Assembly: GCA_905183005.1 (NCBI GenBank)
Contig: CAJJDO010000147.1
Coordinates: forward strand, 1,521 to 65,520
DNA length: 64,000 bases
Source: Paramecium pentaurelia
Taxonomy: Eukaryota > Ciliophora > Oligohymenophorea > Peniculida > Parameciidae
Reading direction: 5' to 3'
The notes beneath the pieces are model-generated. The model was not told the DNA's origin. It ran no database searches and saw only the letters and a list, made by a program, of their open reading frames with translations. Positions 13,101-27,400 of the stretch are shown piece after piece (position 1 is the first letter of the stretch; the number at the start of each line of letters is the position of its first letter). The position numbers and the translations under genes are program-made.

Positions 13101-16100
13101 TATAAGATGTATAAAATCTATTTCTTAAAACATGCAATGTGTTGATGAAATTGAATAATGATGATTTAATTTCATTTGTGACAGAAATAACAAATCCTAC
13201 AGATCCAACATAATCAGGATTATTCCAACTATTAGCTAATGCAATATAATCAAGTGATTCTAATACACTGTTGAATTAAATCAAACAAGTTATAGAAAAG
13301 TTATGCACTCAGTAAACATATAAATTAATATTCTATTTCTTCTAAATTGTATTGAATGCTATAGTTAAATATGCAAATGAAAATCTTTCAATATTTTCAT
13401 AACCATTAGATGGTTCAGCTTGGTTTTAGTTTTTGTAATTTGTGGTTGGATAATTATTGCTACTATCAAATATGAATCTTTAATAAGGGGAGTAGAGATA
13501 AAATCAAAGGAAAAGATCTATTAAATATCAGGCTGCTCAAACATTTTAAGAATTTTCAGAAAAATTAGATGAAGGAGGATTTATTCAAATTTGCAATATA
13601 GAAACATTATCTTAAATGATAAGATTCTTGATTGAACCAAGAAAAAATTTACTCAATAATGAAACTTTAGAAAATTCATTAACATATTGGGGTTTATTAT
13701 TAAATTTAATGAGTAAAATTCCAACTTAGTTAATTATGGAACATAAGATATATGATTAATTATTATCCATTTACTTGAAATTAGATATAAATAAATAAGC
13801 AGTTATATAATTTAGATTTATTGAAATGACAAAATCTATTTTAGAGCATACTTAAAATACAGAGTTTAATAGCAATTTAATTAAATAAATCTTTTAATAT
13901 TAAGGAACTACTCTCATAGATGGATTATTAAATATTGTGGCATCTTAAGATAGGAAAATTAATGCATCCATATTTAAATTGATATTCTCAGAGACTGCTC
14001 AGTATTTATATAAATATTGTAATGTTGGAAGACATGATGGAGTTTATAGTTGTGAATTGTCCTTACTTAAAAAATTATAATTTGGAAACAAATTGTTGTA
14101 ATTAATGAAAAAAGCTGAGTGTCCCATAAAAGTTTAAATTTTAATATAAGAAATACCTTAATATGGAGAAATAATCAATAAATACATTCACTGGTATATG
14201 CTTAACAAGTCAAATGTACCTAATGTTACTCCTGCAACTGAGGTCTTGGGAAGTATAAGTAAATAAGTGAGATAAATATTTGATTGGTTGTAGGCAGATT
14301 AATAATTAACAACAGAATCTTTAATTCAATTATTTAAATTTTAGAAAGAATTTGATGTTGTTGTTTAAGAATAAATAAATCAAATGACAAATATTTTAAG
14401 TTATTCATTAATAAAACATACCTAAGAGATCTTTGAAGAGTTAAATGAATTATGGATGACTACTGATCAAGTGGTTAGAGAAATAGCTATAAATGGAAAT
14501 GGTTTTGAATATTTACTTGAAAAAACTCATTTGACTTCTTCTACTTTTGAAGAAAAAACAGAAGCAAGTGAGTAGTAACCACAAGAAGAAGAATTTGCAA
14601 ATAAGCTAGTAATGATTGATCCTTTGAAACCTAAAGGACAATTGTAACCATAAGTGAAGGATTGGTAAGTTAATAAAAAAGGAGTCAAGGCAAAAGTTCA
14701 TGTTTTAACTCTCAAAGACGAATTTTCTGAAGATTATGTTCTTGAATTCTAATTGGAAAAATCAATTGAATTAAAATAAATTAAAATTGGATTTTAAGCT
14801 TACACTCCAGAATATAATGATAGAATTTTGGGTATTCCAGATATTGTAGTAGTTGAAGTAAAGAACAAGACTTCAGATAATCTTTGGTATCCAATTGGTA
14901 TAATGACTTTAATAGAAGATGAAGCATATACTTATTATAGTGTAAAAGTGATGGCTTTAAATGTTTGGAGATTAACTGTTTAAGGTAATTTAAATTAACA
15001 AATTAAATCATTGGGTCAACAACCAATTTCATTTATAAGATTTATTATGAAAAAGCCTTAAATCACATTTTTGGAATAGATTTCCTAATTATCTTTCAAA
15101 TAATATAATAATATTTAAATTGGTGTGAGTTTCATATCCATCACAGGATATGATTCTGCAATCAATAGAAACAAGTAAATTTAGACAATTTAAGAGAAAA
15201 CTGCCAGTAGATTATTAGGAAAGATGTGTTCCTAAAAGTTTAGAAATACTTTGTTTGATATCAGCAATAATTAGAATATTGTATAATAAATAAAAAAGAG
15301 CTTTAAAAATATAAGTTAGGCATTGCATTCAAATGAATCTACATTGTCACCGCTTTTTATTGGATTGACTAAATATAATCCAGAATTTGGAGATTGGGTA
15401 TTGGAATAAATAATGGATATCACTTTAGAATGGGCACATGCTAAATTAACAGCAGAAATTGTGTTGTAAGACAAAGATAAACAATTAGATAGATTAAAGA
15501 AATTCTTAAATTATATTTTAAATTAAATCAAATAAATTAGTTAAATTGCAAAATCATAAGATTAATTCACATAACTTACCCTTTTAATTGAAGCCTTAAC
15601 TTATGCGATACTCATATCAAGTAAGTAAAAGAACAAAGATTTAATATTGTTAGAAGTAGAAGAAGAAGACTTTTTGAATATTTTATAAGCAGTAGAAGTT
15701 ACTAGTCAATCATATGAACATTGTAACATGATAATTAGGTTGTTCATAACTCTCATTAAATTACCTCAACCATATGTTTTGAATCTTCAATTATAATAAA
15801 CTGGCATTATTGACATGACATAATAGTTATTGCAAAAACAGTCATTATATAAATTAAAATTGTTGTCTATATTAGTACAAATTAGTAATGATGTTGTGAG
15901 TCTTGTTAAACCTTATATACCTAAAATTTTTGAGTAAACAATTGAATCATTAAAAAAGACAGACAATACAACCTTATCTGATTACTTTTTCTTCTTTGAT
16001 TCTTCAGCTAATGTTATTGAACTCAAAAATTTCTATTGTGAGAATAATTATCATTTATAAGTATATGAAAACTTGAAAGTAACTAACCCATCAAAGACTT

Positions 16101-19100
16101 TATTAAAATAAATTGATTAATTGACATTAAGTCATATAGTAAATTTTATTGGAAAAATAGCATTGTCAACACCATAAGTAATTGGTTAATTGGCCTAAAA
16201 ATTGATATTGGATATAAATTTGTTATCCCAAATAGTAGATATCAATTATGTTGAAAATGTGCTAATACCATTATTAAATTTTGAGGAGAAGATCGATTTC
16301 ACAATTGATATATGGGATAAAGAAAGTTAAATATTTGTTGGAGACATAAGAAAATTAAGTTCTCTTCACATTTAAGAAGATGAAACTAATGAAGCCAGTG
16401 GATCTCATGAATTAAATGGATTTTAGGCAAAAGAATTCACTCCTTAATATTATGATGCTTTATAATCAGCAATTTAAAAAGTTATAAAGACTAATTCTTT
16501 GAAAAAAGGAGGTAGATGGGTAAAAGAAATGGAATTATAATAAGGAGGATCATATTTCCATAAGACATTGTCTACACTTTAAAAGGGACCATTTTTAATT
16601 CTTTTATTTGGAAAGAACAATAATCAAAATGAAAATTGTATAATTGGATTATTCAGCACTTAGAAATGTGGTAATTTAGTTAGTGAATTTTAACATGATT
16701 ATTATCCTGGAGAAGTTTATCCAATTCCAGAAAATGGAGAACAATTTGGATTTACTTATGAAAAGGATAAGATATATCATCTACTAAATAATGATAGAAA
16801 AACATTTGGAGTTGGAATGGATCATGTGAATGGTGGTTCTTTCTCATTTTTATTAGAAAGAATTAATTTAACATTTTCTGATGATTAAGAAGTTTCTAGT
16901 ATTTCTATTGGAATTCATGATTTTGAATTATTAGAATAAAAACCAGAAGAAGATTATTATTTTGATGATTTTTGGATGCAAAGAATGGAAATTTGGATAT
17001 ATTAATAACCATAATAGGTATCTAAAAGCACTTAAAAGCCATTATTCAGTGGATAATAAGGTAATTAATTGATAGAAACTAATGATACTTCTACTTTTGG
17101 TTATGGTATTCTAAGTAATCCAATTTTATAAGATAAGTATTTTGCAAAATAATCTGTATTTAATTATTTGAGTGCCACACCTGTTTATTCAATTCCAGGA
17201 AATTGTAATAATACAAACATTTTATAATGCATTTATGTTTCTAATATGTATTTGAATGAATAAGCCATAAAAAATTCATCTATTATTTAAATGAATGGTA
17301 CTTTAATATAATAACAGATGAAACCATTCCCAACATTTACAGTTGATGGTTTAGAATTATTAGGATAATTAAATTCACTTACAGAAACTCCATTATAATA
17401 TTCATCATCATTAAAAATATTTGAATCATTTTAGAATTAAGATGGAGTCAAATAAATTATATTGGCAGTTTAAGATGCAACTAAAAAGTGGTAAAATTAA
17501 GAATTAACTTAAATTTGGAATTCTTATGTATCTGAATTGAGTGCCTTTTGTTCAGTTCCATAATTTTTCAGTTACTTTTTGAAAAATAAAAAATCTATGG
17601 AATTATTATTTTAATTATTAGCTGGTACTCCAGACTAACCTAATAGTGATTAAAAGGCTTGGAAAGAAAAAGAAATTGAAGCAGTTAAATTTATATATGA
17701 CACTTTATCTGATGTATTTAAGACACATAATAATTAAGAAATTAGAATTATTGCTATTAAGGATAATTTAATATAGAAGATCTTAGATAAAATTGCTATT
17801 GTTAGTAAGGAAAAGAAAAGAGTTTATTAAGCTATTATTGCTGAAGAACCTTAACAATAATAATAATAACTTTAAGTATAAGGAGATAAATCAGTAGATA
17901 GAAAACCAAAAAAGAAATAAGGTGTTGGTTATGGAAGTGATTAAACTGGATAAAATTAAAAATGGAATACTTAGGAATATTTAGATAAAAAGAAGGTTAG
18001 ATCAGAATAATTGAAATCTCTTTTAGAAATTATTAGAAACTTTTTCAATTATGATAATTGGCATTTAAATTAGGAATTATCATAATTAATAAATGAAATG
18101 ATATTTGAAAGTGCATTGTTATCTTTATTAGAGGCTGCTTTTAGATCAGGTTCATTACTGGAAATGTCAAAAGATTTCGATCTAAATTTATGTTATCTTC
18201 AATTAACAAAAACATTAGCTAAACATAAAAACCTAACACCATTATTATTAAAAATACCTCCTAATTACATACCAAAATAAATTGAATCTATAGCATAATT
18301 ATTAAGTAATCTAAAGAATATTGCCTAAATATTCTTATCTTGTTTAAAAACAAACGAATTGTCAGAGAAAGATTAGATTTCAAAACAAATTGCAACTATA
18401 ATACTTGAGACAGATACATGTGTTTAAGAAGCAATAGAAAGATTTTAATGTGATGATTCAGATAATGAATAAGAAGAAGCAAAAGAACATGAATTGTTAG
18501 AGTTACTCAAATAACCATTAAATGAAGCTTATAAATTATTGTTAAAAGACTTAAGATTTGATTATGTTTCATTCAAAGGATAAAATTAACAATATCAACA
18601 TTATTATGAAAAATAGATTACATAAGCTCCAATTCCAACACCAGCTAAATTGATTCGTTTAGCTTAGGAATTTGCTGATATGTCAAATTCATTACCAGTT
18701 GAACATACTAATTCAATATTTGTTAGAGCTGATAAGGATAGGGTTGATGTAATAAAAGCATTAGTAATGGGAGCATCTGGAACACCATATGCTCATGGAG
18801 CTTATTTATTTGATATTTACTTTGAAGATTAATATCCAAATACTCCTCCAAAGATGAATTTATCAACTACTGGAGGTGGGAAGATTAGATTTAATCCAAA
18901 TTTATATGCATGTGGTAAAGTGTGTTTATCATTATTGGGAACATGGAGAGGACATGCATCTGAAAATTGGGATCCAAAATTATCAACCATTTTATAAGTT
19001 TTAGTGTCAACCTAAGCTATTATAATGTCTGAAGATGTGTATTTTAATGAACCAGGATTTGAAGGGGAAGCAGGTTAATAAGATGGTGAAATGAAGAATG

Positions 19101-22100
19101 AAGCCTATTCTAACATAGTTAGATATGGAAATATATAATATGCAATGATTGAAAATATCAAGAATCCTCCTATTGGATTTGAGACTATTATTAGAAGACA
19201 TTTTTATTTGAAGAGAGGAGAAATAATGGAAGAAGTTAGGAAATGGCTTCAATATGCAGAACAAAGACAAGCCTTATATATGGGATTAGTGAGTGATCAT
19301 AATAGTTAATGGTGTTCAATATTCAAAAAATCGAAGACTTAGTATTTGGAAATGCTAAAAGATGCAACAGCTGAACTTGAAAAAGCTCTAAATAGTTTAT
19401 AACAACCAAGCATCAAGGAAATTAGTCCTAAGATTAATTAAAAAAGAAAGAAGAAGTAATAGGAAAATTAAGTAAATGTTTAAAAAGTCAGTGAGGGTAT
19501 ACTTAATTTAGAAGAAGTTGATGTGACATATGATAAAGCTATTTAAGAGTAAGTGATGGATGTAAGTAATGAATAAGTTAGAGATAGATGGAGTAGATAT
19601 ATTGGTGCAATGGGTATTGATGCTGTAAAGAAATAAGCAAATGCAAAGGTCTTACTTTGTGGAGTTGGATCATTAGGTGTTGAGATTGCTAAAAATGTTG
19701 TACTTTCTGGAGTTGGGGTTTTTGCTATCTATGATAACAAAGTAGTAAATTAGGATGACTTGGTAGGATAGTTCTTCCTATCTTAATCCGATATTGGTAA
19801 AACAAGAGCTATTGCATGTGTTGATAAAATACAGCAATTGAATAATTATGTACGAGTAAAAGTGATAGAAAAGGATGTTCAATAGTATATAACCACAGAG
19901 CAATTTGATATAGCAATATTGACAGATGTGTATGATTATAATGAACTAATTTGTTGGGATAATCTTTGCAGAACCCATTAGATTAAACTTATCATTACTA
20001 ATGCTAATTCAGTTTATGGAAGAATAATTAATGACTTTGGGGCTGAATTCAAAGTTATTGATAAGAACGGAGAAGACATTCCTGATGTATTGATTAAATC
20101 TATCTCAGCTGATGGAATAGTTGAATTATTGGATGGTCAAAGATCCTAATTTGCAGATGGAGATTCAATTATTTTCTTGCAAGTTCAAGGTATGAAATAA
20201 GGAGAACAATCAATCAACAACTAACTTCTTAAAATACAAACTATTTCTACTAAGAAGTTTAAGATTCTAGATGATATCTCTCAATATTCTCCTTATATAT
20301 CAAGTGGAATTGCTAGACATGTTAAATAAACTATAACATTTACTAATAAACCTTTGGATATTGTAATAAACAGTGATGACTGTTTAGATCCCAATTTGAA
20401 AGAGAGTGATAGCATTAAACTAGTTGAATAAAGCTTATTACATTTAGCATATAGAACATTATCATACACCAATGGAGATATTAATAATTTGCTTGACTTA
20501 ATTATTAAATTTGATAAAGGAAATTTCATTCAATAAAATTAAAAATAAGCTAAGTATTTAGAATATTATCTAAAAATGTTCTAAAAGACTTTTGCATTGC
20601 CAGCATTCCCTCCTTTAGCTGCTTATTTAGGAGGATTTGTGTCATAAGAAATAATCAAAGCTTTAACAAATAAATTTACTCCAATTAATCAAGCTTATTA
20701 TTTTGATTGCATTGAAGTGTTGCCATTTTAAATTTGGGATGAAAAAGGTGATTAATAGGCTTAGATCTAAAATCTAGATCAATTATAACTTACTGGAAAA
20801 GATGCATTAACTAAATTAATGGGTGAAGATGTTTACTAGAAAATTAAAAGTACAAATTTATTCATGGTTGGATGTGGTGCTATAGGATGTGAATTATTAA
20901 AGAATTTTGCCATGATTAATTTAAGTATTGAAGGATAAATTACTATTACAGATCCAGATCATATTGAAACTTCTAATCTCAATAGATAATTCTTATTCAG
21001 AGAAAAACATATTCACAAACCTAAATCATAAACTGCAGCTGCAGCAGTAATTCAAATGAATCCTCTTCTCAAAGGTAAATTGGTTGCAAGAATGGACAAG
21101 GTTCATGAACAAACCGAGAATATTTTTAATGATCAATACTTTGAGTAATTATCACTTGTTGCTAATGCTCTTGATAATGTTTAAGCAAGAAGATATGTAG
21201 ATCGTAGATGTGTTAAAGCTAAAATTCCCTTATTAGAATCAGGTACTTTGGGACCAAAAGGCCATGTGCAATGTATCATACCATTCTAAACAGAATCATA
21301 CAATAGTATGTAAGATCCAGTAGAGGAAGGAGAGATTCCTTATTGTACTTTAAAAATGTTCCCTGAAGAAACATTCCATTGTATAGAATTTGCTAGAGAT
21401 AAATTTAATAAGCTATTTTCCTTAAAACCAAAATTAGCATAGAACATAATAGATAATTAATAATTTAATCCATCAAATCCAGATGAAATTAAATAATTAA
21501 AATCCACTATTAAATTATTATAATAAACTCCAACTAAATTAGAAGATTGTATTCAATGGGCAAAAAACAAATTCTAAAAATACTTTATTAATGACATTAA
21601 ATAATTACTATACACATATCCAATTGATGCCAAAACTAAAGATGGTTAACCATTTTGGAAATTACCTAAAAGACCTCCAAAATTCTTAAATTATGATATT
21701 GAAAATCTCATCATTGTTTAATTTATCTCTACTATGGCTTTCCTAAGAGCTAAATAATACAATCTACCCACACCATCTGACTGGAGATAAGAGAAAAATA
21801 GACTTGATGTTGCTATTTTAGGTGAGAAGATGACAAGTAAGGAATGGATACCCAATGATTCCAAGAAAAAGGAAATTGAAGAATAAGTTTTGAAATTGGA
21901 GAACAAATCATAGAAATAATAAGAAGAAGAATAAGAGACTAGTATTATTGATGACACCAACAAACTATTAGCATAACTCTAAGATTTAAGATCAGCTGGG
22001 TATTAAAATATTATATTATTTTTAGTATTAAATTGTAATCATAAGAATTTGAGAAGGATTGTGATATGAATGGACATATTGATTTTATTCATTCTCTTGG

Positions 22101-22664
22101 AAACTTAAGAGCTTTAAATTATGGTCTTGATGAAATGGATTGGATTACTGTTAAATTAAAGGCTGGAAGAATAGTACCAGCTTTAGCCACTACTACTGCA
22201 GTGGTATCAGGATTATAGACAATAGAATTAGTCAAAGTTTTAAAGAAATGCAAACTTGAAAACATGAAAAATGGATTTATTAATTTAGCTGTTCCTATAG
22301 TATAGTTGACTGAACCTATGAAAGCAGAATCTATCAAACTTAATGAGGAAGTGAATGTCACTTTATGGGATAGATGGGATGTCAAGTTAGGAAAAGAAAT
22401 TACCTTACAAAGTTTATTCGAGCATTTAAAACAAACTTATCATTTAGAACCAATTAATGTTTTCAAGCAATCTTCTGTCATTTATATGCATGACCTTCAT
22501 AAAGGTTAAGCTGTATTTACATAACCAATTATTGATTTGCTGGATGTAAAGGTATACATTTATAATATATTTAGAATGATTATGTTGATTTAGTAATTAA
22601 TTTTGTTAAAGATGAGCATATCTTAAAGAATGTCCCTGAGGTTAGAGTTTACTTTAACGAATGA
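7121..22664 (+). CDS. Giant SPRY-UBA-ZnF-E2-E1 ubiquitin fusion protein
   Basis: One gene of 5,130 codons. Domains in order: SPRY (about 70-170), UBA (566-603), RanBP2-type zinc finger with C-x2-C and C-x2-C (628-650), and a long helical middle with beta-sandwich-like segments. A UBC (E2) domain follows (about 3810-3990) with catalytic Cys3901 in GKVCLSLLG and FNPNLY before it. Last is a complete E1 (about 4121-5130): adenylation halves with GVGSLG (4147) and GCGAIG (4550), catalytic Cys4708 in PYCTLKMFP, and a ubiquitin-fold domain from 5040. The E2 resembles BIRC6/UBE2O. Six introns of 23-29 nt lie at 7219, 7417, 9549, 9710, 22000 and 22552. The central exon, 12.3 kb long, has no TGA. E1 activates ubiquitin with ATP and passes it to E2, so this polypeptide could do both steps. 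No BIR domain was seen. Confidence 0.93.
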
Positions 22665-22767
22665 TGTCTATTATATGTATAAATTATAAAAATAAATCTA
22701 TATTTTTTTAGCTTATATAATTTGTTACTATCTTTTGATTAAGATAAAAATATATAATTAAAATTTT

Positions 22768-24075
22768 ATGGGAAATTGCTGTGGATAATCCTCAATTATG
22801 GAGTGTCATTCTCAATAAATAGTTACAAAAGATCTATTAGATGAAGAATAAATGAATAAGGCTGCATTAACAATTTAATGTAACACAACTTTATTATAGC
22901 TTAAGCTTTTGTTCGAGGACATTTGATTAGAAAAAAACATAAAAATCATAAAAGTAATAGCGTAGCCATTACAGCTACAAATGAATACAGTCATTCAAAC
23001 AAATAGAGCAGATAAGAAATTTAATTGGGTGATCTAAATAGGTTTAACTCTATCTCAAAAGAGAGTAACATACCTTAAAATCTAAAAACAATCGAAAAAG
23101 TACCAGAAAAACTTGAAGATTTAACAAAATCAGTATATTTATTCTTTAAATTTGATTCCTTTTTTTAGGTGAGGAAAGGCCTACCCGAATTCATTTATGA
23201 GGATAGTTAATAAGAACCAGACTTGATAACAAGAGGACCTGTGCAAGATGAACTTGATCATATATATATAGGTTAATGGAAGGATAAGTATAACCCTTGG
23301 CTATTTTAGTGCAAAATGGGGTAAAGGAATCTAATATTGGTCTGATGGTTCTTATTATGAAGGATATTGGAGGGATAATAAATAAAATGGAAAGGGAAGA
23401 CTTATCCATGTGGAAGGAGATGTTTATGAAGGTGATTGGTAAGATGACAAAGCACATGGTTATGTAATTAAATTATCCAATATATAATAGGGTAAATTGA
23501 CAACTTCAAATGGAGGATATTATGTTGGAGAATGGATTAATGATAAATAAAATGGTTAAGGTAAAGAGATGTGGCCAGATGGAGCAAGTTTTGAGGGACA
23601 TTATGTTGACGGCATCAAATTTGGTTAAGGGGTATACACTGTTGCAAATGGTTCTCAATATGTGGGAGAGTTTGCAGATAATTGTTTTTGTGGTTTTGGA
23701 ACTTATAAATGTTCAGATGGAACTAAATACATAGGATATTGGAAATAAAATAAAATGAATGGATAAGGAGTAATATATTTTAAAACTACTTAAAGGAATT
23801 TTATTGGAAGGATGGTTCTAAGTATGTTGGAGAATTCCTTAATGATTTAAGAGATGGATTTGGTACTTTTTATTATGGTGATGGAAGAGTAAGTATTAAA
23901 AATACAATTTTAGATTTATAAAGGATAATGGAAAAATGGAAAAAGACATGGTAATGGAACATATGTAGGGAGAAAAAAAGTGGAAAAATAAGGCAAATGG
24001 TAAAATGGAATCTTTGTAGTTTGGGAAAAATAATTTACAAACTCTTCTGTTGGTGACGATGCTCTATTTCATTGA
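22768..24075 (+). CDS. N-acylated IQ and MORN-repeat protein
   Basis: This is a 383-residue protein starting MGNCCGQ, a textbook N-myristoylation site (Gly2) with adjacent cysteines for palmitoylation, so membrane attachment is likely. An IQ motif follows (AALTIQSQAFVRGHLIRKK, about residues 33-51), which would bind calmodulin. From about residue 155 to the end there are eight or more MORN repeats (patterns such as YEGYWRDNKQNGKGR and YVGEFLNDLRDGFG). Six introns of 20, 36, 22, 27, 26 and 25 nt give an exact frame. Each restores an interrupted MORN repeat or the IQ motif. The 36- and 27-nt introns are multiples of three without an in-frame TGA. A role at the cell cortex or cilia is typical of such proteins and is inferred. 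Confidence 0.85.
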
Positions 24076-24465
24076 ATTTATTTCTAAAAACTTTATTGTT
24101 TTATAAAAACTTTCTGGTTCAATTAATCGTTTTTTAAATTATAAAATATTGTTATTAATTATTGTGATATTCATTGTCATCTATTTTTATCAAAGTAGAT
24201 TTAACTTATATTAAAATTTGATATTTATTTATTTTAATAAATAAAATTTGAATAAAATAAATATAACAAGGTAGAAAAAATAAAAAGATTCGATATTTGT
24301 TTACAATTAGGAATATATATGCTAAATTTAAAACATTAAACAAATGTAATTGTTATTAATTTTTATTAAATTATAAATTAGTATAATTTACTTAATTAAT
24401 ATAAAATTATTAAATATAAAGAATATTTTATTTATTTATTAGACCATAAATTTATTACAATCATT
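24076..24465. other. AT-rich spacer between convergent genes
   Basis: A 390-nt spacer between the stops of the MORN gene (plus) and the kinase-TPR gene (minus). It consists of runs of A, T and TA-rich sequence. I see no open frame or RNA gene. Confidence 0.5.
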
Positions 24466-27400
24466 TCATACAAGCTATTTATAATTATTAAAGAAATACT
24501 CTATAAGCATATTTTTTACTTATTTAAAATTTTGGTCTTATTTGAATTACTTATTTAAATTAGCTAATCTCAAGATTTCATTTTCTAAATCTAATGTTTT
24601 TGTTTAATTTTAGTTGAATATATCTTCAAATATAATGAGACTCTGTATATACCTTTAAGAAGAGTTGACTGCTACTTTTTGATTCTCAATATTTTAATCA
24701 AATTTAATTATTTACCTTGAAACAACTGCTATATTTTACAAACATTTTAACATATCTATATCATTATTATTGGAATTTAAATAGATGTTTATCATTTTAT
24801 TATTGAAAAAATAATTAAGACTTTATGGATGTTGATAAGTTAAAATTGTTTCCCATTCTAATTTATATAAAAAAGATAAAATTTCTGTATCAGTTTCAGA
24901 CTGTAAATATTATTAAATTATGATAAAAATTTGATTTGAATATTATTATTTAAGAAACATTATATAAAGTAATCTTTAGACTCTCTAAATTAATAATAAT
25001 CTACTTTTTGATGATTATACTTATTTAATTATTATTAAAATATTCGTTAAGGTACTTTAATACTCCTAGCATTAATCAAGTTTAATTTCACAATACATCT
25101 ATTAAAATAATGTTTATAACAATTCAAGATTATTATTCTTATCTACTAATTCCATAGCTTTATGGATCATAAATAAAGACTTTTGGTATTATAATTTCTT
25201 TTGGCACTTAATTGAATAATAATAATAAATATCCCAACTTCCACTAAGGTTATTTTATTGAAAATATTAGATGGCTAATTCAAAGAATTCATCTACTTCA
25301 AACTATTCTTCAATTTTTATAGCTAAACTGATGGTCTGCATTAAAATTAATAATAGTTACCTAATTCCATATTTATCTGCTCCTCCTTACTCTAATTGCT
25401 AAATAATTTCTTTAGGATCATTAGTCTTAATACCAAAGTATTAAAGAATTTTTCTATAATAAAATTCTAAAGGTTCTGGAAAATTAACATCATTTTTAAT
25501 ATCGCCAGCTGTATAATTGAACTGGTAAAAGATCCAAGAAAAATAAGAATTTATTTTTGTAATAAGCATATTTCGTTAAAATAACATTTAAACTTTAAAG
25601 TAGTATTTTTAAATTTCAACTGCTGTTTCCAGCCAACTTTTTTCTAAATAGATTCTATACATTTCTAATCTCACATATTATATGTCATCTAACAAATACT
25701 ATTGATTAGTTAATTCTTCTAAAATTTATAGAGCAGATTCAAATTGATCTAATTAGATTAAACATTCAATTTCTTGTAATTTATAATTTACCGAAGATTC
25801 TTCAGAATATTTTTGCATTTCTAAACAAGCATTATATTATTTTTGAATATTACTTAATCGGAGATAGTAGATCATTATCAAATTATATTACCATTTTTTA
25901 GTGCTCGAATTATGGCATTCTTTATATTAATTTAAGATTATAAATTATAATATCTTCAAAATATTCAAGTTTCCATAATCTCTAGTAAGGAGTTATCTTC
26001 TACTTATTTAAAATCATTCGATAGTAAATCACGATATTTCTATAAAATTTGATTAACTTCTTAATTCGTCTATATATTCAAATTGAATTCATTATTACGT
26101 TCATCATCAGGACTCAAAAGATAAGAATGCCAAATATCGGTAGAAGAAAAATGGTATAATTTTAGTTTTTTGATAACTAATTCAATAATATACTCTGAAC
26201 TCTAATTCTTTTCTTCAAATATTTGATTGACTAGTTTATCTTTTTCTTATTCAAATTATTTTTATATTGGAACTTTATTCATTCCACGTAGTACGTTTAA
26301 TTTAATATAATTGTAACTCTTGCCATGTATTTTAAATTCATTAGGCATTTATTATAAAAGGCAATCATTATCCAGCATCTATTATAACTGTACAATTGAT
26401 GATCCTTTTTTGTATACCTTTAACATTGACAATAAAAAAGAATATATATCGTTATCAAAAAGATTCTGTTCACACTCTATTTATTAAAAATTGTATTTTA
26501 ATAAATTTCTTAAATCAGGTGGCAAGTACTATCTAGTACCTTATATTGAATATTTTCCTTTTTAATTTTCATAAAATTATGCACATCCAAAATCACTAAT
26601 TAACCAACCCTTTTAACAAGTATACATAATATTTGATAATTTAATATCTCTATGAGCTATTCTTAAAGAATGCATTTCCAATATTTATTATAAGATTTAA
26701 TGATATATACTAATAAATTCATCATATTAAATATCAACCTTAGCTATATACTCATCTAAAGTTGTATATGCAATTTCCATCCCAGCAAAAGTAGTAAAAT
26801 AGTTTATGGATTCTTATATAACATATACTCTATCAGGTAGTAATAAAGAGCTATTAGGAAATTTTATATTTAATAAATTCTAAATCTTGTATTCATTCAC
26901 TTATTGTAAAATCTCATCAGNAATTGATCTAATTAGATTAAACATTCAATTTCTTGTAATTTATAATTTACCGAAGATTCTTCAGAATATTTTTGCATTT
27001 CTAAACAAGCATTATATTATTTTTGAATATTACTTAATCGGAGATAGTAGATCATTATCAAATTATATTACCATTTTTTAGTGCTCGAATTATGGCATTC
27101 TTTATATTAATTTAAGATTATAAATTATAATATCTTCAAAATATTCAAGTTTCCATAATCTCTAGTAAGGAGTTATCTTCTACTTATTTAAAATCATTCG
27201 ATAGTAAATCACGATATTTCTATAAAATTTGATTAACTTCTTAATTCGTCTATATATTCAAATTGAATTCATTATTACGTTCATCATCAGGACTCAAAAG
27301 ATAAGAATGCCAAATATCGGTAGAAGAAAAATGGTATAATTTTAGTTTTTTGATAACTAATTCAATAATATACTCTGAACTCTAATTCTTTTCTTCAAAT

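Noticed and set aside
22019..22070. Continuation of the E1 without a 26-nt intron
   Set aside because: Unspliced reading hits TGA shortly after. Splicing at 22000-22025 continues into the conserved E1 adenylation and ubiquitin-fold sequence.
7121..22664. A string of broken genes full of stop codons
   Set aside because: All internal TAA and TAG codons are Gln in ciliates. With TGA as the only stop the frame is continuous and spans full domains.
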